Shown one piece after another: positions 47,395 to 57,554 of a stretch of DNA of 64,000 nt; positions within the stretch are counted from its first letter, which is position 1; the number at the start of each line of letters is the position of its first letter. The DNA is taken from assembly GCF_001042655.1 (NCBI RefSeq), contig NZ_AP012332.1:1603407-1667406 (forward strand). The letters run 5' to 3'. Under the pieces are notes generated by a model. That model was not told the origin of the DNA. It searched no databases and worked only from the letters and a program-made list of their open reading frames with translations. The position numbers were made by a program, and so were the translations under genes. The stretch is from Gardnerella vaginalis ATCC 14018 = JCM 11026 (GTDB lineage: Bacteria > Actinomycetota > Actinomycetes > Actinomycetales > Bifidobacteriaceae).

Positions 47395-48864
47395 CTACTT
47401 ATTTAAGCTGGAATACCATTTCTTTAATTCCTCAACAGCAATATCGTGATCTACTGGACCGTTATCAAGGCGATAATCCAACATATGCTTATATGCTTTA
47501 CCAACAATAGGACCAGGTTTCAAATCAAGCAATTGCATAATCTCATTGCCATCTAGGTCCGGACGAATCGCGTTAAAATCTTCCTGCTTTTTAAGCTCTT
47601 TAACTCGCTCTTCCATCTCATCCATAGCCTGCTCAAACATCAGCGATTTACGCTTGTTCTGTGTAGTTGCATCCGCGCGGGTTAGACGATTTAATCTCTC
47701 ATACAAGTGTCCTGAATCCTTAACATATCTGCGTACAGCAGAATCAGTCCAAGGCTCGTCAACATATCCATGGAATCGCAAATGCAGATTCACAAGCTCG
47801 CTTACATCATCAATAATATGATGATCAAAATGAAGAGCTTTCATGCGTTTGCGAGTCATTTTAGCTCCAACAACATCATGATGGTGGAAACTTACTTTTC
47901 CGCCTTCTTCAAATTTTCTAGTACGAGGTTTGCCAATATCATGCAAAAGAGCAGCAAGTCTCAAAGTCAAATCGGGTCTAGGAACCGCGCCTTCGTTATC
48001 TGTTTCTAATGCTATTGCTCGTTCAAGAACCATCATTGTATGCTCAAAAACATCCTTATGCCTGTGATGTTCGTCAATTTCTAAGCGCAATGCAGGAATT
48101 TCTGGCAAAACCCTATCTGCAATACCAGACTCGACCATAGCTTCAATACCAGCACGAGGATTAGCAGAAAGCAGCATTTTTGTTATTTCATCGCGGACGC
48201 GCTCTGCAGAAACAATATCCAACCTAGAAACCATATCTAAAATAGCTTCTGCAGTATTTGCTTCAATAGTGAAACCAAGTTGAGCAACAAAACGAACAGC
48301 ACGCATCATTCTTAAAGGATCATCGTCAAAAGATTGACGAGGATCTACTGGAGTACGCAGAATACCTTTTGCTAAATCATTCGCTCCACCGAATGGATCT
48401 ACAAATTCCAAATCTGGAACACGCAAAGCCATTGCGTTCACAGTAAAATCACGCCTAGAAAGATCACCTTCCAAAGTATCGCCATATTTTACTTCTGGTT
48501 TCCTAGAATCTGGCTCATAGTCATCACATCGGTATGTTGTTATCTCGACTTTTACTTCTGTTCCGTCTTTTCTGCGACGCACAGCTCCAAGCGTGCCAAA
48601 TTTTCGACCCATATCCCAAAAGCCATCGTGCCCCCAACTCCTAAGAATATGCTCAAATTCTTCTGGTTTGGCAGAAGTGCAAAAATCAAGATCGTGCGAC
48701 GTTCTATGCAACAACATGTCTCGTACAGGACCGCCTACAAGAGCCAGCTCATAATTATGTTTAGCGAATAATCTACCCAACTCCATGGCTTCAGGCCAAA
48801 CTTCAAAGTTCACAGACACGCTTGGAAACACCCTTTCAACAAAAATCAAACTATATTCCAGCAT
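47395..48864 (-). CDS. pcnA: CCA tRNA nucleotidyltransferase / PcnA family
   Basis: 489 residues from the ATG at 48864 with GGGG eight bases upstream. Class II nucleotidyltransferase: GGPVRD (44-49) and the catalytic DLDFCTSA, with RRDFTVNAMAL and DPLRMMRAVRFVAQLGF, then an HD domain with LRLAALLHDIGKPRT. Because the tRNAs here lack encoded CCA, a CCA-adding enzyme is needed. It is divergent from the NUDIX gene, as pcnA is in mycobacteria. Confidence 0.95.
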   Translation of the reverse strand: MLEYSLIFVERVFPSVSVNFEVWPEAMELGRLFAKHNYELALVGGPVRDMLLHRTSHDLDFCTSAKPEEFEHILRSWGHDGFWDMGRKFGTLGAVRRRKDGTEVKVEITTYRCDDYEPDSRKPEVKYGDTLEGDLSRRDFTVNAMALRVPDLEFVDPFGGANDLAKGILRTPVDPRQSFDDDPLRMMRAVRFVAQLGFTIEANTAEAILDMVSRLDIVSAERVRDEITKMLLSANPRAGIEAMVESGIADRVLPEIPALRLEIDEHHRHKDVFEHTMMVLERAIALETDNEGAVPRPDLTLRLAALLHDIGKPRTRKFEEGGKVSFHHHDVVGAKMTRKRMKALHFDHHIIDDVSELVNLHLRFHGYVDEPWTDSAVRRYVKDSGHLYERLNRLTRADATTQNKRKSLMFEQAMDEMEERVKELKKQEDFNAIRPDLDGNEIMQLLDLKPGPIVGKAYKHMLDYRLDNGPVDHDIAVEELKKWYSSLNK

Positions 48865-48906
48865 ACCGTTACCCCAATGCACAGCGGATTGAGTAAGGTG
48901 GAGTGT

Positions 48907-49671
48907 ATGGTTACCCCAGCAGACTTAAGACGCATGCTCGCCAGAGCCTCGGATAATCATGCCCAAAATACGCCAGATATTCGAGTTACACCACTTGATA
49001 TCGCTAGAATGAAAAGCAAAATACAGCCTCAACAGGCAGAAGAAGACGAGTCAATTTTCGTTGATATTTCAAGCTTTTCGAGCGATTATCACGTTGAAAA
49101 TATTCATGTTGATATAACGGAATCTCGCCAACAAATAACATCATTAGAGGCACCTTCTCCAGCTTTAATGCCTCAGAGAAGAGTTAACGACGGTCCTAAA
49201 ACTTTTGCCTCTTTAGATGCTCAAGACTTACCTATTGTGAGAGAATATTCCGCTGGAGGACTAGTTTTTGACACCCTTGGGCGTGTCGCGATTATAGCTC
49301 GTCATTCAAGAAGTGGGCATATGGAATGGTGCTTGCCGAAGGGTCATATAGAAAAAGGCGAAACTCCTCAGCAAACAGCTGTTAGGGAAATTCATGAGGA
49401 AACTGGAATTCTTGGAGAAGTAGTGGATTCTATTGCTACTATTGACTACTGGTTTACTGGAACAAGTCAACGTGTGCATAAGCTAGTTCATCATTTTGCT
49501 TTGAAATATGTTAGTGGAGAACTATCTGTTCTTGGAGATCCAGACCATGAGGCAGAAGATGCAATTTGGGTGGATTTCAAAGAGCTTAATGATGTTTTAA
49601 GCTATCCTAATGAACGCAAGATAGCGTGGATGTACGCTAAAAAGGCAAATAGGCGGTCTAATCGTGATTAA
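48907..49671 (+). CDS. NUDIX hydrolase (MutT4-like)
   Basis: 254 residues from the ATG at 48907, which has AAGGTGGAG upstream; an ATG at 48877 is also in frame. A ~120-residue N-terminal extension starts TPADLRRMLARASDN and is of low complexity, then a NUDIX domain with full box (GHIEKGETPQQ, then AVREIHEETG) after GGLVFDTLGRVAIIAR. It matches the place and extended form of mycobacterial MutT4 next to pcnA. Substrate unproven. The next gene overlaps its stop by eight bases. Confidence 0.9.
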   Translation: MVTPADLRRMLARASDNHAQNTPDIRVTPLDIARMKSKIQPQQAEEDESIFVDISSFSSDYHVENIHVDITESRQQITSLEAPSPALMPQRRVNDGPKTFASLDAQDLPIVREYSAGGLVFDTLGRVAIIARHSRSGHMEWCLPKGHIEKGETPQQTAVREIHEETGILGEVVDSIATIDYWFTGTSQRVHKLVHHFALKYVSGELSVLGDPDHEAEDAIWVDFKELNDVLSYPNERKIAWMYAKKANRRSNRD

Positions 49672-52087
49672 TGTGATTGATTTTGCAAACAACCAATTAC
49701 GGGAGTTACAAAAAGTCACTAATAAAATCGCCCGTAAAATGTTTTATTTTAAAAATCCTATTCAATTTTGTTTTAAATTTAGTATTACTTTAATTCTTGT
49801 AGTACTTTTGCTTGCTATTACACCGCTTTATTGTGTTTCAAATACAGCTTTTGCTTACGAATCATCGCAGAATACAAGCCATTTATCTAACGTTAATCAA
49901 GCTTCTGTAAAATATTACGAATCTTATAATTCTAAGGATAAGGGTATTTCTTTACAAATAGTTAAATCAACTTCAATTCTTACAGACAAAAGCGGATACC
50001 ATATAACCATTTTGGTTAAAAATACTGGTTCTCAAGATTTTCCAGATGGAAAAATTCAGGTTGCATTTAACCCTTGGTACACGTTTATGTCTAGGACTGA
50101 TTTGCAAAAATGGAGTCAAGCCGAGTCCAGAATCCCTACTCCTCAGCTAATTGGCGAAGTTAGCGTTCCAGCTCTTGCTCGTGGCAAATCTTATAACGCG
50201 CAAATTGATGTTGACTCAAACAGCCCTAATCTTTCTAACATCCTTTATTGGGGACCAAAGCCTCTTTCTGTAACGTATTCTTCATCGGATTTTAAGCATT
50301 ATTCTTCTGTAAAATCGTTTGTAACACGAGCAAATATTGGCGTTAAAAACATACAAACACCTCCGATTAATGTCACATTGCTTATTCCTATAGTCGCTAA
50401 AGCATCTGACTGGCGTTATGAAATTAACAAGCAGAATATTTCTCCTTCGATGAATATTCCACCTAGCGAATCTAATATTGTTTCTAAAGAGGAATCTAAA
50501 GCAGATACTAAAAAAGAAAATTCGAACAAAACTAACACAAAAACGGTTGCTGGCGACTCTTCCCAAGTAAGCAAAGATTTAAACCAATTTAAAGACAATA
50601 GAAAAATAAGGTTAAGCAAAAAGAGCATAAAGCATATTGCTTCTTTGATATCTCTTGCACAAAAGCATCCTCGATTACAAACGATAGCAGATTTAAATAC
50701 TCTTAAATCTTCTGGAATTAGCTTCACTCCTTCTGCATTTATGCAAAATAACGGTTTTGACATAAGTAAATATGCTGAAACAAGTAATTCTTCTTACTAC
50801 CAATCATCTGGGATTGACGCTGAGTCTTGGAGTGAAGAATCGTCAATTCCAAAAGATCATACAGCTAAAGCGCCAAAATTCGAGTCATACGCTTTTCAAA
50901 CAGGCGGAAAATGGACCTTAAAGGCACTAGAACAGGCTAAAAGCAATGGTTATAAGACCGTTGTGGCAACAAACGGATTTGATGCTTTAGCGCACCGTTT
51001 TGCAGTTAAGAATGGCGTGTATGACGTTCAGACTTCTTTTGGAAACGTAAAAGTGCTTTCCTCGCAAGAAACTCTTAGTGATTTGGCAAACGAAAAACCA
51101 ACAAGTAGTAGGTCAACTGGCGAAAACACTAATGCTGGCAAACTAAACAGGATTATTGCTCAAAGCGCGTTTTATCAGATGGAACAACCGTATTCTTCAA
51201 GACACTTGCTTATAACATTCCACCAAGATACGCCATCTTCTTATATCGATTCTGTTATAAGCAATTTGGAAAAATCTCCGTGGATTTCCCTGCTAGATTT
51301 AAGATCTTTATCTAACGCAAAATCTTTTTCTAAAGAATATCTTGGGTACAATCCAGTTCCTAAAGATAGTGCGATATCAAACGAATCTATAATCAATAGA
51401 AAGTCAATTCTAAATCAACTATCTTCAGATAGAGAAAACATTAAACAGTTCATAAGTGATATTCTTGACCACGGTGAATTAAATAATCATCACGTTAATG
51501 AGTCAGATGTTCAATCTCTTGCAAAACAAAACGCAAAACTGAAAATTAACCAGAACAGCAATATTTGGAGTAAGAATCTTCTTAAACTTTTTGATGCTAT
51601 GGCTCAACGAGAAGTAAATGATAGTAGACCAAATAATGTTGATTCTAAAGGCACTCATAATCTATCCAAAATTTTAATTTCTGGAATACATATTATTCCT
51701 CCAAAAGATGTAACGCTTGTAAGCGAAACAGCAACAATGCCGATTACGATCAGCAATACTAATCCATACCCCGTTAGCGTATATCTTACTTCTTACACTA
51801 ATTCAATGGAGATAGTAACTCCTAGAAAAACTCCAGTTAAGATTGCTGCAAACAGTGAAACACAAATTATTCTGCCACTTAGATCTACAACTTCTAGTAA
51901 AGCTAGAGCAATTTTCGGACTAGAAGATAGAAGCCATCGCGCTTTCTACAATCATAAAGAAACAATGATTACAAGCACGCTGCAAATCAGCGATAAAAGC
52001 GGTACGATTATTATAATATTTGCCTTCGCGCTTGGAATTTTAGGGCTTTGGAGGCAGTTCCACCGTAAAAAGGATCCAGACGAATGA
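49664..52087 (+). CDS. Large secreted, membrane-anchored protein (Rv3909/DUF6049-like by position)
   Basis: 807 residues. A signal or anchor helix lies at about 38-60 (FSITLILVVLLLAITPLYCVSNTAFAYES), a long Ser/Asn/Lys-rich extracytoplasmic part with beta-rich segments at both ends, and a C-terminal membrane helix (IIIIFAFALGILGLW) with a short basic tail. I see no catalytic motif. Actinobacteria have a similar large exported protein between mutT4 and murJ (Rv3909 in mycobacteria), so I assign it by context. It overlaps the NUDIX gene at its start and murJ at its end (ATGA), so the three are translationally coupled. Confidence 0.82.
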   Translation: MINVIDFANNQLRELQKVTNKIARKMFYFKNPIQFCFKFSITLILVVLLLAITPLYCVSNTAFAYESSQNTSHLSNVNQASVKYYESYNSKDKGISLQIVKSTSILTDKSGYHITILVKNTGSQDFPDGKIQVAFNPWYTFMSRTDLQKWSQAESRIPTPQLIGEVSVPALARGKSYNAQIDVDSNSPNLSNILYWGPKPLSVTYSSSDFKHYSSVKSFVTRANIGVKNIQTPPINVTLLIPIVAKASDWRYEINKQNISPSMNIPPSESNIVSKEESKADTKKENSNKTNTKTVAGDSSQVSKDLNQFKDNRKIRLSKKSIKHIASLISLAQKHPRLQTIADLNTLKSSGISFTPSAFMQNNGFDISKYAETSNSSYYQSSGIDAESWSEESSIPKDHTAKAPKFESYAFQTGGKWTLKALEQAKSNGYKTVVATNGFDALAHRFAVKNGVYDVQTSFGNVKVLSSQETLSDLANEKPTSSRSTGENTNAGKLNRIIAQSAFYQMEQPYSSRHLLITFHQDTPSSYIDSVISNLEKSPWISLLDLRSLSNAKSFSKEYLGYNPVPKDSAISNESIINRKSILNQLSSDRENIKQFISDILDHGELNNHHVNESDVQSLAKQNAKLKINQNSNIWSKNLLKLFDAMAQREVNDSRPNNVDSKGTHNLSKILISGIHIIPPKDVTLVSETATMPITISNTNPYPVSVYLTSYTNSMEIVTPRKTPVKIAANSETQIILPLRSTTSSKARAIFGLEDRSHRAFYNHKETMITSTLQISDKSGTIIIIFAFALGILGLWRQFHRKKDPDE

Positions 52088-53871
52088 ATTCAGTAGGCCG
52101 CAACTCAATCATAATGGCAAGCGGCACGGCAGCTTCAAGAATAACTGGTCAGGTTAGAACTATATTACTTGCTGCAGCCCTTGGTACTACAGGTCTAGCA
52201 GCTAATGCATATCAGGCTGGGTCCATGATCCCTCAGCTTATTTACACTCTTGTGTCTGGTGGCATTTTCAATGCTGTTTTAGTCCCACAAATCGTTAAAA
52301 CTCTGGAAAAACAAGATGCAAAAGATAGGTTAAATAAGCTTATAACCTTTGCGATTATTCTGCTTTTAGGCGTAACCGCTTTAATGGCAATTGCCACACC
52401 TGTTTTAACATGGCTCTATGTTGGATCAAACCAATCCATGATTGCTCTTACTAACGCTTTTACGTTATGGTGTATGCCTCAAATATTTTTCTATGGACTT
52501 TACACCGTGCTCGGTCAAGTTTTAGCCGCAAAAGGCAAGTTTGCAATGTATGCGTGGAGTTCCGTTGCAGCAAATATCGTCAGTTGCGTGGGCTTCGGCG
52601 TTTTTATTGCAATTTTTGGCAGAGCAAGCAGGCAGCCAGTGGGTTTCTGGAACAACACTACTATGCTTCTTACTGCAGGATTTTGGACTTTGGGTGTTGC
52701 AGCTCAGGCACTTGTTTTATTTATTCCTCTTAGAAAAATCGGATTAAAATACAAACCAAGTTTCGGCATTAGCGGCATTGGTTTGCGTTCAATGGGCCCT
52801 GTTGCAGCATGGAGTTTTGCAATAGTGGCTGTTAGTCAGCTTTCTACAATGGCAACTACTCACATAACTACAAGCGCTCCTTCTGTAGCAGAAAAAACGT
52901 TGGGGTTAAGTCAATTTGATGTTGCTGGAAATGCTACTTTTCAAAACGCATACACAATGTTTATTCTTCCTTATTCGCTTATCGCTGTGTCGGTTGCTAC
53001 CGCTGTTTTCCCTAAAATTTCTAGATCAATAACAAACCATGATTTATCAACAGTTCGTGCAGATTTAAGCTCTTGTCTTAGAAATGTAAGCATTTTAATG
53101 TGCTTCTTTAGTGTTGCTTTTATTGTGATTCCAATGCCTATATCTTTGGCTCTTTTACCTTCAATCAGCATAAAAGAAGCGTATCTTATGGCAAATCCGC
53201 TTATGATGCTTTCGCTTGGATTGCCTTTATCTAGCGCATATTTGATTATTCAACGCACATTCTACGCTTTTGAAGATGGAAAACATCCGTTTATGTTTTG
53301 TGCAGCACAATTATTTGTGGAGCTTATTATTGTATTTTCTTGCATACAATTCCTTCCGCCAAACTATTGGGTTACCGCTTTAGCTGCAGCCGCATCTTTT
53401 AGTTATATTCTCACTTTTCCTTCGCTTGTTAAAATGATTAGATCTCGTTTTAACAACGATTTAGACGATAAGCAGCTTGTTATTACGCATCTAAAGGTGC
53501 TTGCAGCTTCTATAGTATCTATTCTTGTTGGAATTTTGTTTAGAGAATTTATTTACAAATGGATTTCTTTAGATTCATCAAACCTCCATGGTGTTAGTCG
53601 TTGGTTGCTTGCGATTTTTGTTTGTGCAATTATCACCATTATTTTGGCGATTATTTACATATCTATCTTGTTACTTTTAAGAACGAGTGAACTGGCAGGT
53701 CTTATTAATCCAATTCTTAGAAGAATCGGTGTAAAACTGCCATTTTTGTTGAATCTTGAAAACATCAATAAAAGCAAGTTAAATAATAAACAGACTAATC
53801 ATAGTGAAAATAATAAGAATGCACATACTAGGATTATTAGATCGAAAATAAATCAACACAGTGAGCGATAA
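52084..53871 (+). CDS. murJ: MurJ (MviN), lipid II flippase
   Basis: 595 residues with about fourteen membrane helices: starts NSIIMASGTAASRITGQVRTILLAAALG, with YTLVSGGIFNAVLVPQIVK and LPYSLIAVSVATAVFPKIS as expected. It moves lipid II to the outer membrane face for wall synthesis. It ends in a short basic tail and lacks the pseudokinase part that is fused to MurJ in mycobacteria; that part is the next gene. It overlaps the preceding gene by four bases. Confidence 0.95.
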   Translation: MNSVGRNSIIMASGTAASRITGQVRTILLAAALGTTGLAANAYQAGSMIPQLIYTLVSGGIFNAVLVPQIVKTLEKQDAKDRLNKLITFAIILLLGVTALMAIATPVLTWLYVGSNQSMIALTNAFTLWCMPQIFFYGLYTVLGQVLAAKGKFAMYAWSSVAANIVSCVGFGVFIAIFGRASRQPVGFWNNTTMLLTAGFWTLGVAAQALVLFIPLRKIGLKYKPSFGISGIGLRSMGPVAAWSFAIVAVSQLSTMATTHITTSAPSVAEKTLGLSQFDVAGNATFQNAYTMFILPYSLIAVSVATAVFPKISRSITNHDLSTVRADLSSCLRNVSILMCFFSVAFIVIPMPISLALLPSISIKEAYLMANPLMMLSLGLPLSSAYLIIQRTFYAFEDGKHPFMFCAAQLFVELIIVFSCIQFLPPNYWVTALAAAASFSYILTFPSLVKMIRSRFNNDLDDKQLVITHLKVLAASIVSILVGILFREFIYKWISLDSSNLHGVSRWLLAIFVCAIITIILAIIYISILLLLRTSELAGLINPILRRIGVKLPFLLNLENINKSKLNNKQTNHSENNKNAHTRIIRSKINQHSER

Positions 53872-53996
53872 TTAAATCAAGATAATTAAATGCAGTAACT
53901 CAGGGCGTTTCACTAGATTCTACAGTTACAATAATTTGTGGGATTTATTATGTAACGCATTATTATTCATTACTCATGTAGGAAGACGGGGAGTAG

Positions 53997-56480
53997 ATGA
54001 AACCTCAGTTGGGAGATATTATACTTGATCGCTACGCTTTAGTATCACCTTTGCGCGAAGAAGCGGGTCTTCAAGCATGGCATGCTAGCGATCGTATACT
54101 TGCTCGCGATTGTCAGCTTTTTATAGTACGTGATTCTCGTTTTCTTCCAGAAGTCAACACTATATCTTCTACTCTTGCTCTGTCCAGAATACGCAAATTT
54201 ACGCCAGTTTTGAAGCTTCATCATATAGATGATGTCGCTATTATTATAACCGAGCTGGATTCTGGAGTAACTTTAAGCGATTATATGAAGCTACATAGTT
54301 CAACACTTAGCTATGAAGCAATACGTTCCATAGTTGCAGAAACAGCTAATGCGCTTAGTAAACTGTTAGCAGATGGAATAACACACTATGCTATTTCTAC
54401 GAATACCGTAAGGCTTACTGATTCTGGAGTAGAACTGGCAGATGCTCCGATAAGCCCTCTTTTAAAAGATGTGACTATTGAAGATGAAAAGCCAAAAAAG
54501 TCAGCAGAAGATGGGGAGTCTGCTGTAGAGTCTGCCGACGAAGGTTCAGGTAACGATTTTAACCATCCTAAAGCTCAAAATAAGAGCATAGAAAATATTG
54601 CTACGCATCAACTTTCAGCATTGCTATATGCTCTACTAACTAGAACAAATTACACTCAGAATAATTCTGTATTTAATCTTTCTAGGCTTACAGATGGAGT
54701 GCCTAGTGAATTTTCTATGATTTGTAGAAGAGGACTTTCTTCTACAGAAGATTCCAATATTATACCTATGGCATCAATAGGAGAGCTATTAGCATTACTT
54801 GGATCTTATACTCCTGTTAGAAAACTTTCTGATAAAGATATTATTTTTGATAAAACTACAAGTAAAGCCTCCGTTCAAAATGCGTTATTGCTTCCAGAAG
54901 ACGATAAAAATCTTCTTGATTTTCCAGAAGGATTAGCTCAAAATGAGGACTTGCTTGAAAATAAATTATCAGAACAGGAGTCCAATAACAGTCTTGACTC
55001 TGTTGAGAAACTAGATGATAGTAAACAGGGTAAATCCAATAAAAATGCTGGTTTTACAGGCGGATTTTCTGCAGCAGGAGCTGGTTTAAAAAATGCTGGA
55101 AGAACTATAGGAGCATTAAGCGCTCTTCTTAAAAGAAACAATAAGAACGATTTAGATAATAATTCAGATTCTTCTACAGAAACTGACTCTACTGGAACAG
55201 ATTATGACTTCCATGATATTGCTGCCGCAGAAATGGCTAATATTTTAGCACCTACGGAACTTGATGCAGATGATTCTATATTCCACAACCTATCTTCCAC
55301 ATACACAAGTTTTCCTAGTTATTCAGAAAGCAAGTCTTCTGATGCGTTAAATAATGAAGAAGCAGAAAAATATAACAATATAGAAAACGAATCAGATTCT
55401 AAAAACGATTATTCACAAAAAGATAATTTAGCTTCCCCATTAATGCCTAGAAGATTTGATTTTGAAGACCTTCTCACAGATAACACTAAACACACTGAGC
55501 TGATGTCTAGACCACAAAGTTTACCTTTGGAAGCAGAATCAACAGGTAGGGTTCCAGTTGTAGATAGTAATGGGCGTTTTATTGCTCCTGGAGAAGAATC
55601 TGCACGCGCTTTGCGTGAAGAAGAGTTGGAAAATGGTGACTATGAAGATTATGATGGCGGTTCTTTAAAGTCATCTTATTCTTCAATGCCTCCTAGTTTC
55701 CAGCCTCATGAGCGTCAGGAATCTCTGGAGTCCAAAAAGAATTCTGGGCAGAATGGCGTGGATATAGCAGACGCAAAAATTTTTGGCGGTATTTCAACAA
55801 AGGTTCTTGCAATCAGTGTTGTTGCAATATTGGTTGTAGTGGTATTCGCATTATCTTTGCATAGTCTTTTTAATTCTCATGATGCTCCTTCTAGTTTTAC
55901 AAAATCTAACTCGTGGGATTCTCAAAGCGTAGAAAATGTTCCTTTTGGAAGTCAAGGTGTTCTTCCAGAAGATAAAAGTGATTCGTCTAAAAATAAAGCA
56001 AAATCTGATTCCAATGCTGTTTCTAAGGCTGATGCAAACGCAAAGAAAGACAAATTAAATAAAGAAAACAAATCAAATAAAAGTAAGCATAAAAAACTTA
56101 ATAAGAGTAAGAAGGTAAAGCAGGTTCCAAAACCTAAAATGCCTACTAACACTACGCCTTATCCTATAGATGTACAACAATTCTTGGATTACACGGCTAA
56201 CCAGAGAGGTTATGGCTATTACATGCATTTGGCTCAACCTCAAGAAGCATATCGTTTTGTTGTTTCAATTCGTTCTTCTGGAGGACATGGTTATTTGATT
56301 GCGAATTCTAAAAATGATCCTAGTGCTGGAGATAAAGTTGCTGATTTTACCTTTGATGCCAGTGGTGTAACAGATGTAAAGTTCAAAAAACCTATTACGG
56401 CACAAGACTTTATTTTGTGGGTTCCAGAGGACTCTATGCCTCAAAACAGCCTATACATTAATTACGTAAAAATTTACTAA
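53997..56480 (+). CDS. MurJ-partner-like pseudokinase with extracellular binding domain
   Basis: 827 residues. The first ~280 follow the kinase fold (GDIILDRYALVSPLREEAGLQAWHASD; later GITHYAISTNTVRLTDSGVELADA) but the glycine loop, HRD (HYA) and DFG (LADA) are lost, so it is a pseudokinase. A long acidic Ser/Asp/Asn-rich linker follows, one membrane helix at about 602-622, a Lys/Ser-rich stalk, and a C-terminal beta-rich domain (~110 residues). This is the C-terminal layout of mycobacterial MviN, here a separate gene 125 bases after murJ. It probably regulates MurJ through a phospho-binding partner; that is inference. Confidence 0.85.
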   Translation: MKPQLGDIILDRYALVSPLREEAGLQAWHASDRILARDCQLFIVRDSRFLPEVNTISSTLALSRIRKFTPVLKLHHIDDVAIIITELDSGVTLSDYMKLHSSTLSYEAIRSIVAETANALSKLLADGITHYAISTNTVRLTDSGVELADAPISPLLKDVTIEDEKPKKSAEDGESAVESADEGSGNDFNHPKAQNKSIENIATHQLSALLYALLTRTNYTQNNSVFNLSRLTDGVPSEFSMICRRGLSSTEDSNIIPMASIGELLALLGSYTPVRKLSDKDIIFDKTTSKASVQNALLLPEDDKNLLDFPEGLAQNEDLLENKLSEQESNNSLDSVEKLDDSKQGKSNKNAGFTGGFSAAGAGLKNAGRTIGALSALLKRNNKNDLDNNSDSSTETDSTGTDYDFHDIAAAEMANILAPTELDADDSIFHNLSSTYTSFPSYSESKSSDALNNEEAEKYNNIENESDSKNDYSQKDNLASPLMPRRFDFEDLLTDNTKHTELMSRPQSLPLEAESTGRVPVVDSNGRFIAPGEESARALREEELENGDYEDYDGGSLKSSYSSMPPSFQPHERQESLESKKNSGQNGVDIADAKIFGGISTKVLAISVVAILVVVVFALSLHSLFNSHDAPSSFTKSNSWDSQSVENVPFGSQGVLPEDKSDSSKNKAKSDSNAVSKADANAKKDKLNKENKSNKSKHKKLNKSKKVKQVPKPKMPTNTTPYPIDVQQFLDYTANQRGYGYYMHLAQPQEAYRFVVSIRSSGGHGYLIANSKNDPSAGDKVADFTFDASGVTDVKFKKPITAQDFILWVPEDSMPQNSLYINYVKIY

Positions 56481-56517
56481 ATTTTATTAAGATTATTGAG
56501 AATATTAGGAATATTTT

Positions 56518-57459
56518 ATGGAAAAACTAAACAAAAAAGTAATAATTATTGGCTCTGGCCCTGCGGGTTATACTGCGGCATTGTATTTAGCACGCGCAGG
56601 CTACACTCCTTTGGTCATTGCTGGAGCATTAACTCCTGGTGGACAACTCATGAACACTACAGAGGTTGAAAATTATCCAGGATTTGTAGATGGAATACTT
56701 GGACCAGATTTAATGGAAGCTATGCAAAAGCAAGCAGAAAAATTTGGAGCACAAATTATATTAAACGATGTCGTGTCTGTAGATTTTAAGGACGATTTGA
56801 AGACAGTTACAACAGACGATGGAGAAACTTATACAGCAAATGCAGTAATCATTTCTACAGGCTCGCAAGTGCGAAAATTGGGGGTTCCTGGAGAGCAAGA
56901 ATACTCTGGACGAGGTGTTTCTTATTGTGCAACTTGTGATGGATTCTTCTTTAGAGGAAAACCAATCGTTGTAGTTGGCGGAGGCGATTCAGCTTTTGAA
57001 GAGGCATTGTTCCTAACTAGATTTGGTTCTTCTGTAACATTGATTCATAGGCGCGATTCATTCCGTGCTTCTAAAATCATGATTGATAGAGCTCGCAAAA
57101 ATGAGAAGATTAAATTTGTTTTAAACTCTGTTGTTCAATCAATAAATGGTTCCAATGAAGATGCTCAGTCTGTAACTGTAAAAAATGTTGTAACTGGAGA
57201 AACTCAAGATATTGAAGCATCTGGTATTTTCGTTGCTATTGGTCATCTACCATCAACCTCATTCTTAAATAACTCTATAGCTCTTAACGAAGATGGAACT
57301 ATTTCAGTACAGGGTGCATCTACTAAAACATCTATTCCTGGTATTTTTGCTGCAGGAGATGTGGTAGATAGCGTTTATAGGCAAGCAATATCTGCAGCAG
57401 GAATGGGCTGCCGCGCTGCTCTTGATGCTCAAGCTTATTTAAATGATTTAAGCGAATAA
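56518..57459 (+). CDS. trxB: Thioredoxin reductase
   Basis: 313 residues. FAD site VIIIGSGPAGYTAALYLARAG, redox-active CATC at 137-140 in SYCATCDGFFF, NADPH site VVVGGGDSAFEEALFL, and the C-terminal GIFAAGDVVDSVYRQAISAAGMG. It passes electrons from NADPH to thioredoxin. In mycobacteria trxC and cwlM follow trxB here; both are missing and the gene converges with parB across a strong hairpin. Confidence 0.96.
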   Translation: MEKLNKKVIIIGSGPAGYTAALYLARAGYTPLVIAGALTPGGQLMNTTEVENYPGFVDGILGPDLMEAMQKQAEKFGAQIILNDVVSVDFKDDLKTVTTDDGETYTANAVIISTGSQVRKLGVPGEQEYSGRGVSYCATCDGFFFRGKPIVVVGGGDSAFEEALFLTRFGSSVTLIHRRDSFRASKIMIDRARKNEKIKFVLNSVVQSINGSNEDAQSVTVKNVVTGETQDIEASGIFVAIGHLPSTSFLNNSIALNEDGTISVQGASTKTSIPGIFAAGDVVDSVYRQAISAAGMGCRAALDAQAYLNDLSE

Positions 57460-57466
57460 TAAATTA

Positions 57467-57482
57467 TGTTCCACGTGAAACA
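57467..57482. promoter_or_regulatory. parS site 1 (trxB-parB gap)
   Basis: TGTTCCACGTGAAACA, one mismatch from the ParB-binding consensus TGTTTCACGTGAAACA. It lies 8 bases after the trxB stop and adjoins the terminator hairpin. Confidence 0.85.
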
Positions 57483-57527
57483 AAAAGCTTCAATGAATTA
57501 CTTTAAAAGTAATTCATTGAAGCTTTT
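57483..57527. terminator. Bidirectional terminator between trxB and parB
   Basis: A near-perfect 20-bp stem (AAAAGCTTCAATGAA... pairing with ...TTCATTGAAGCTTTT) with a tiny loop. A-rich bases on the left and T-rich bases on the right let it work for both convergent genes. Confidence 0.85.
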
Positions 57528-57554
57528 CAGTTTGTATTATGTTAATTTATGTTG

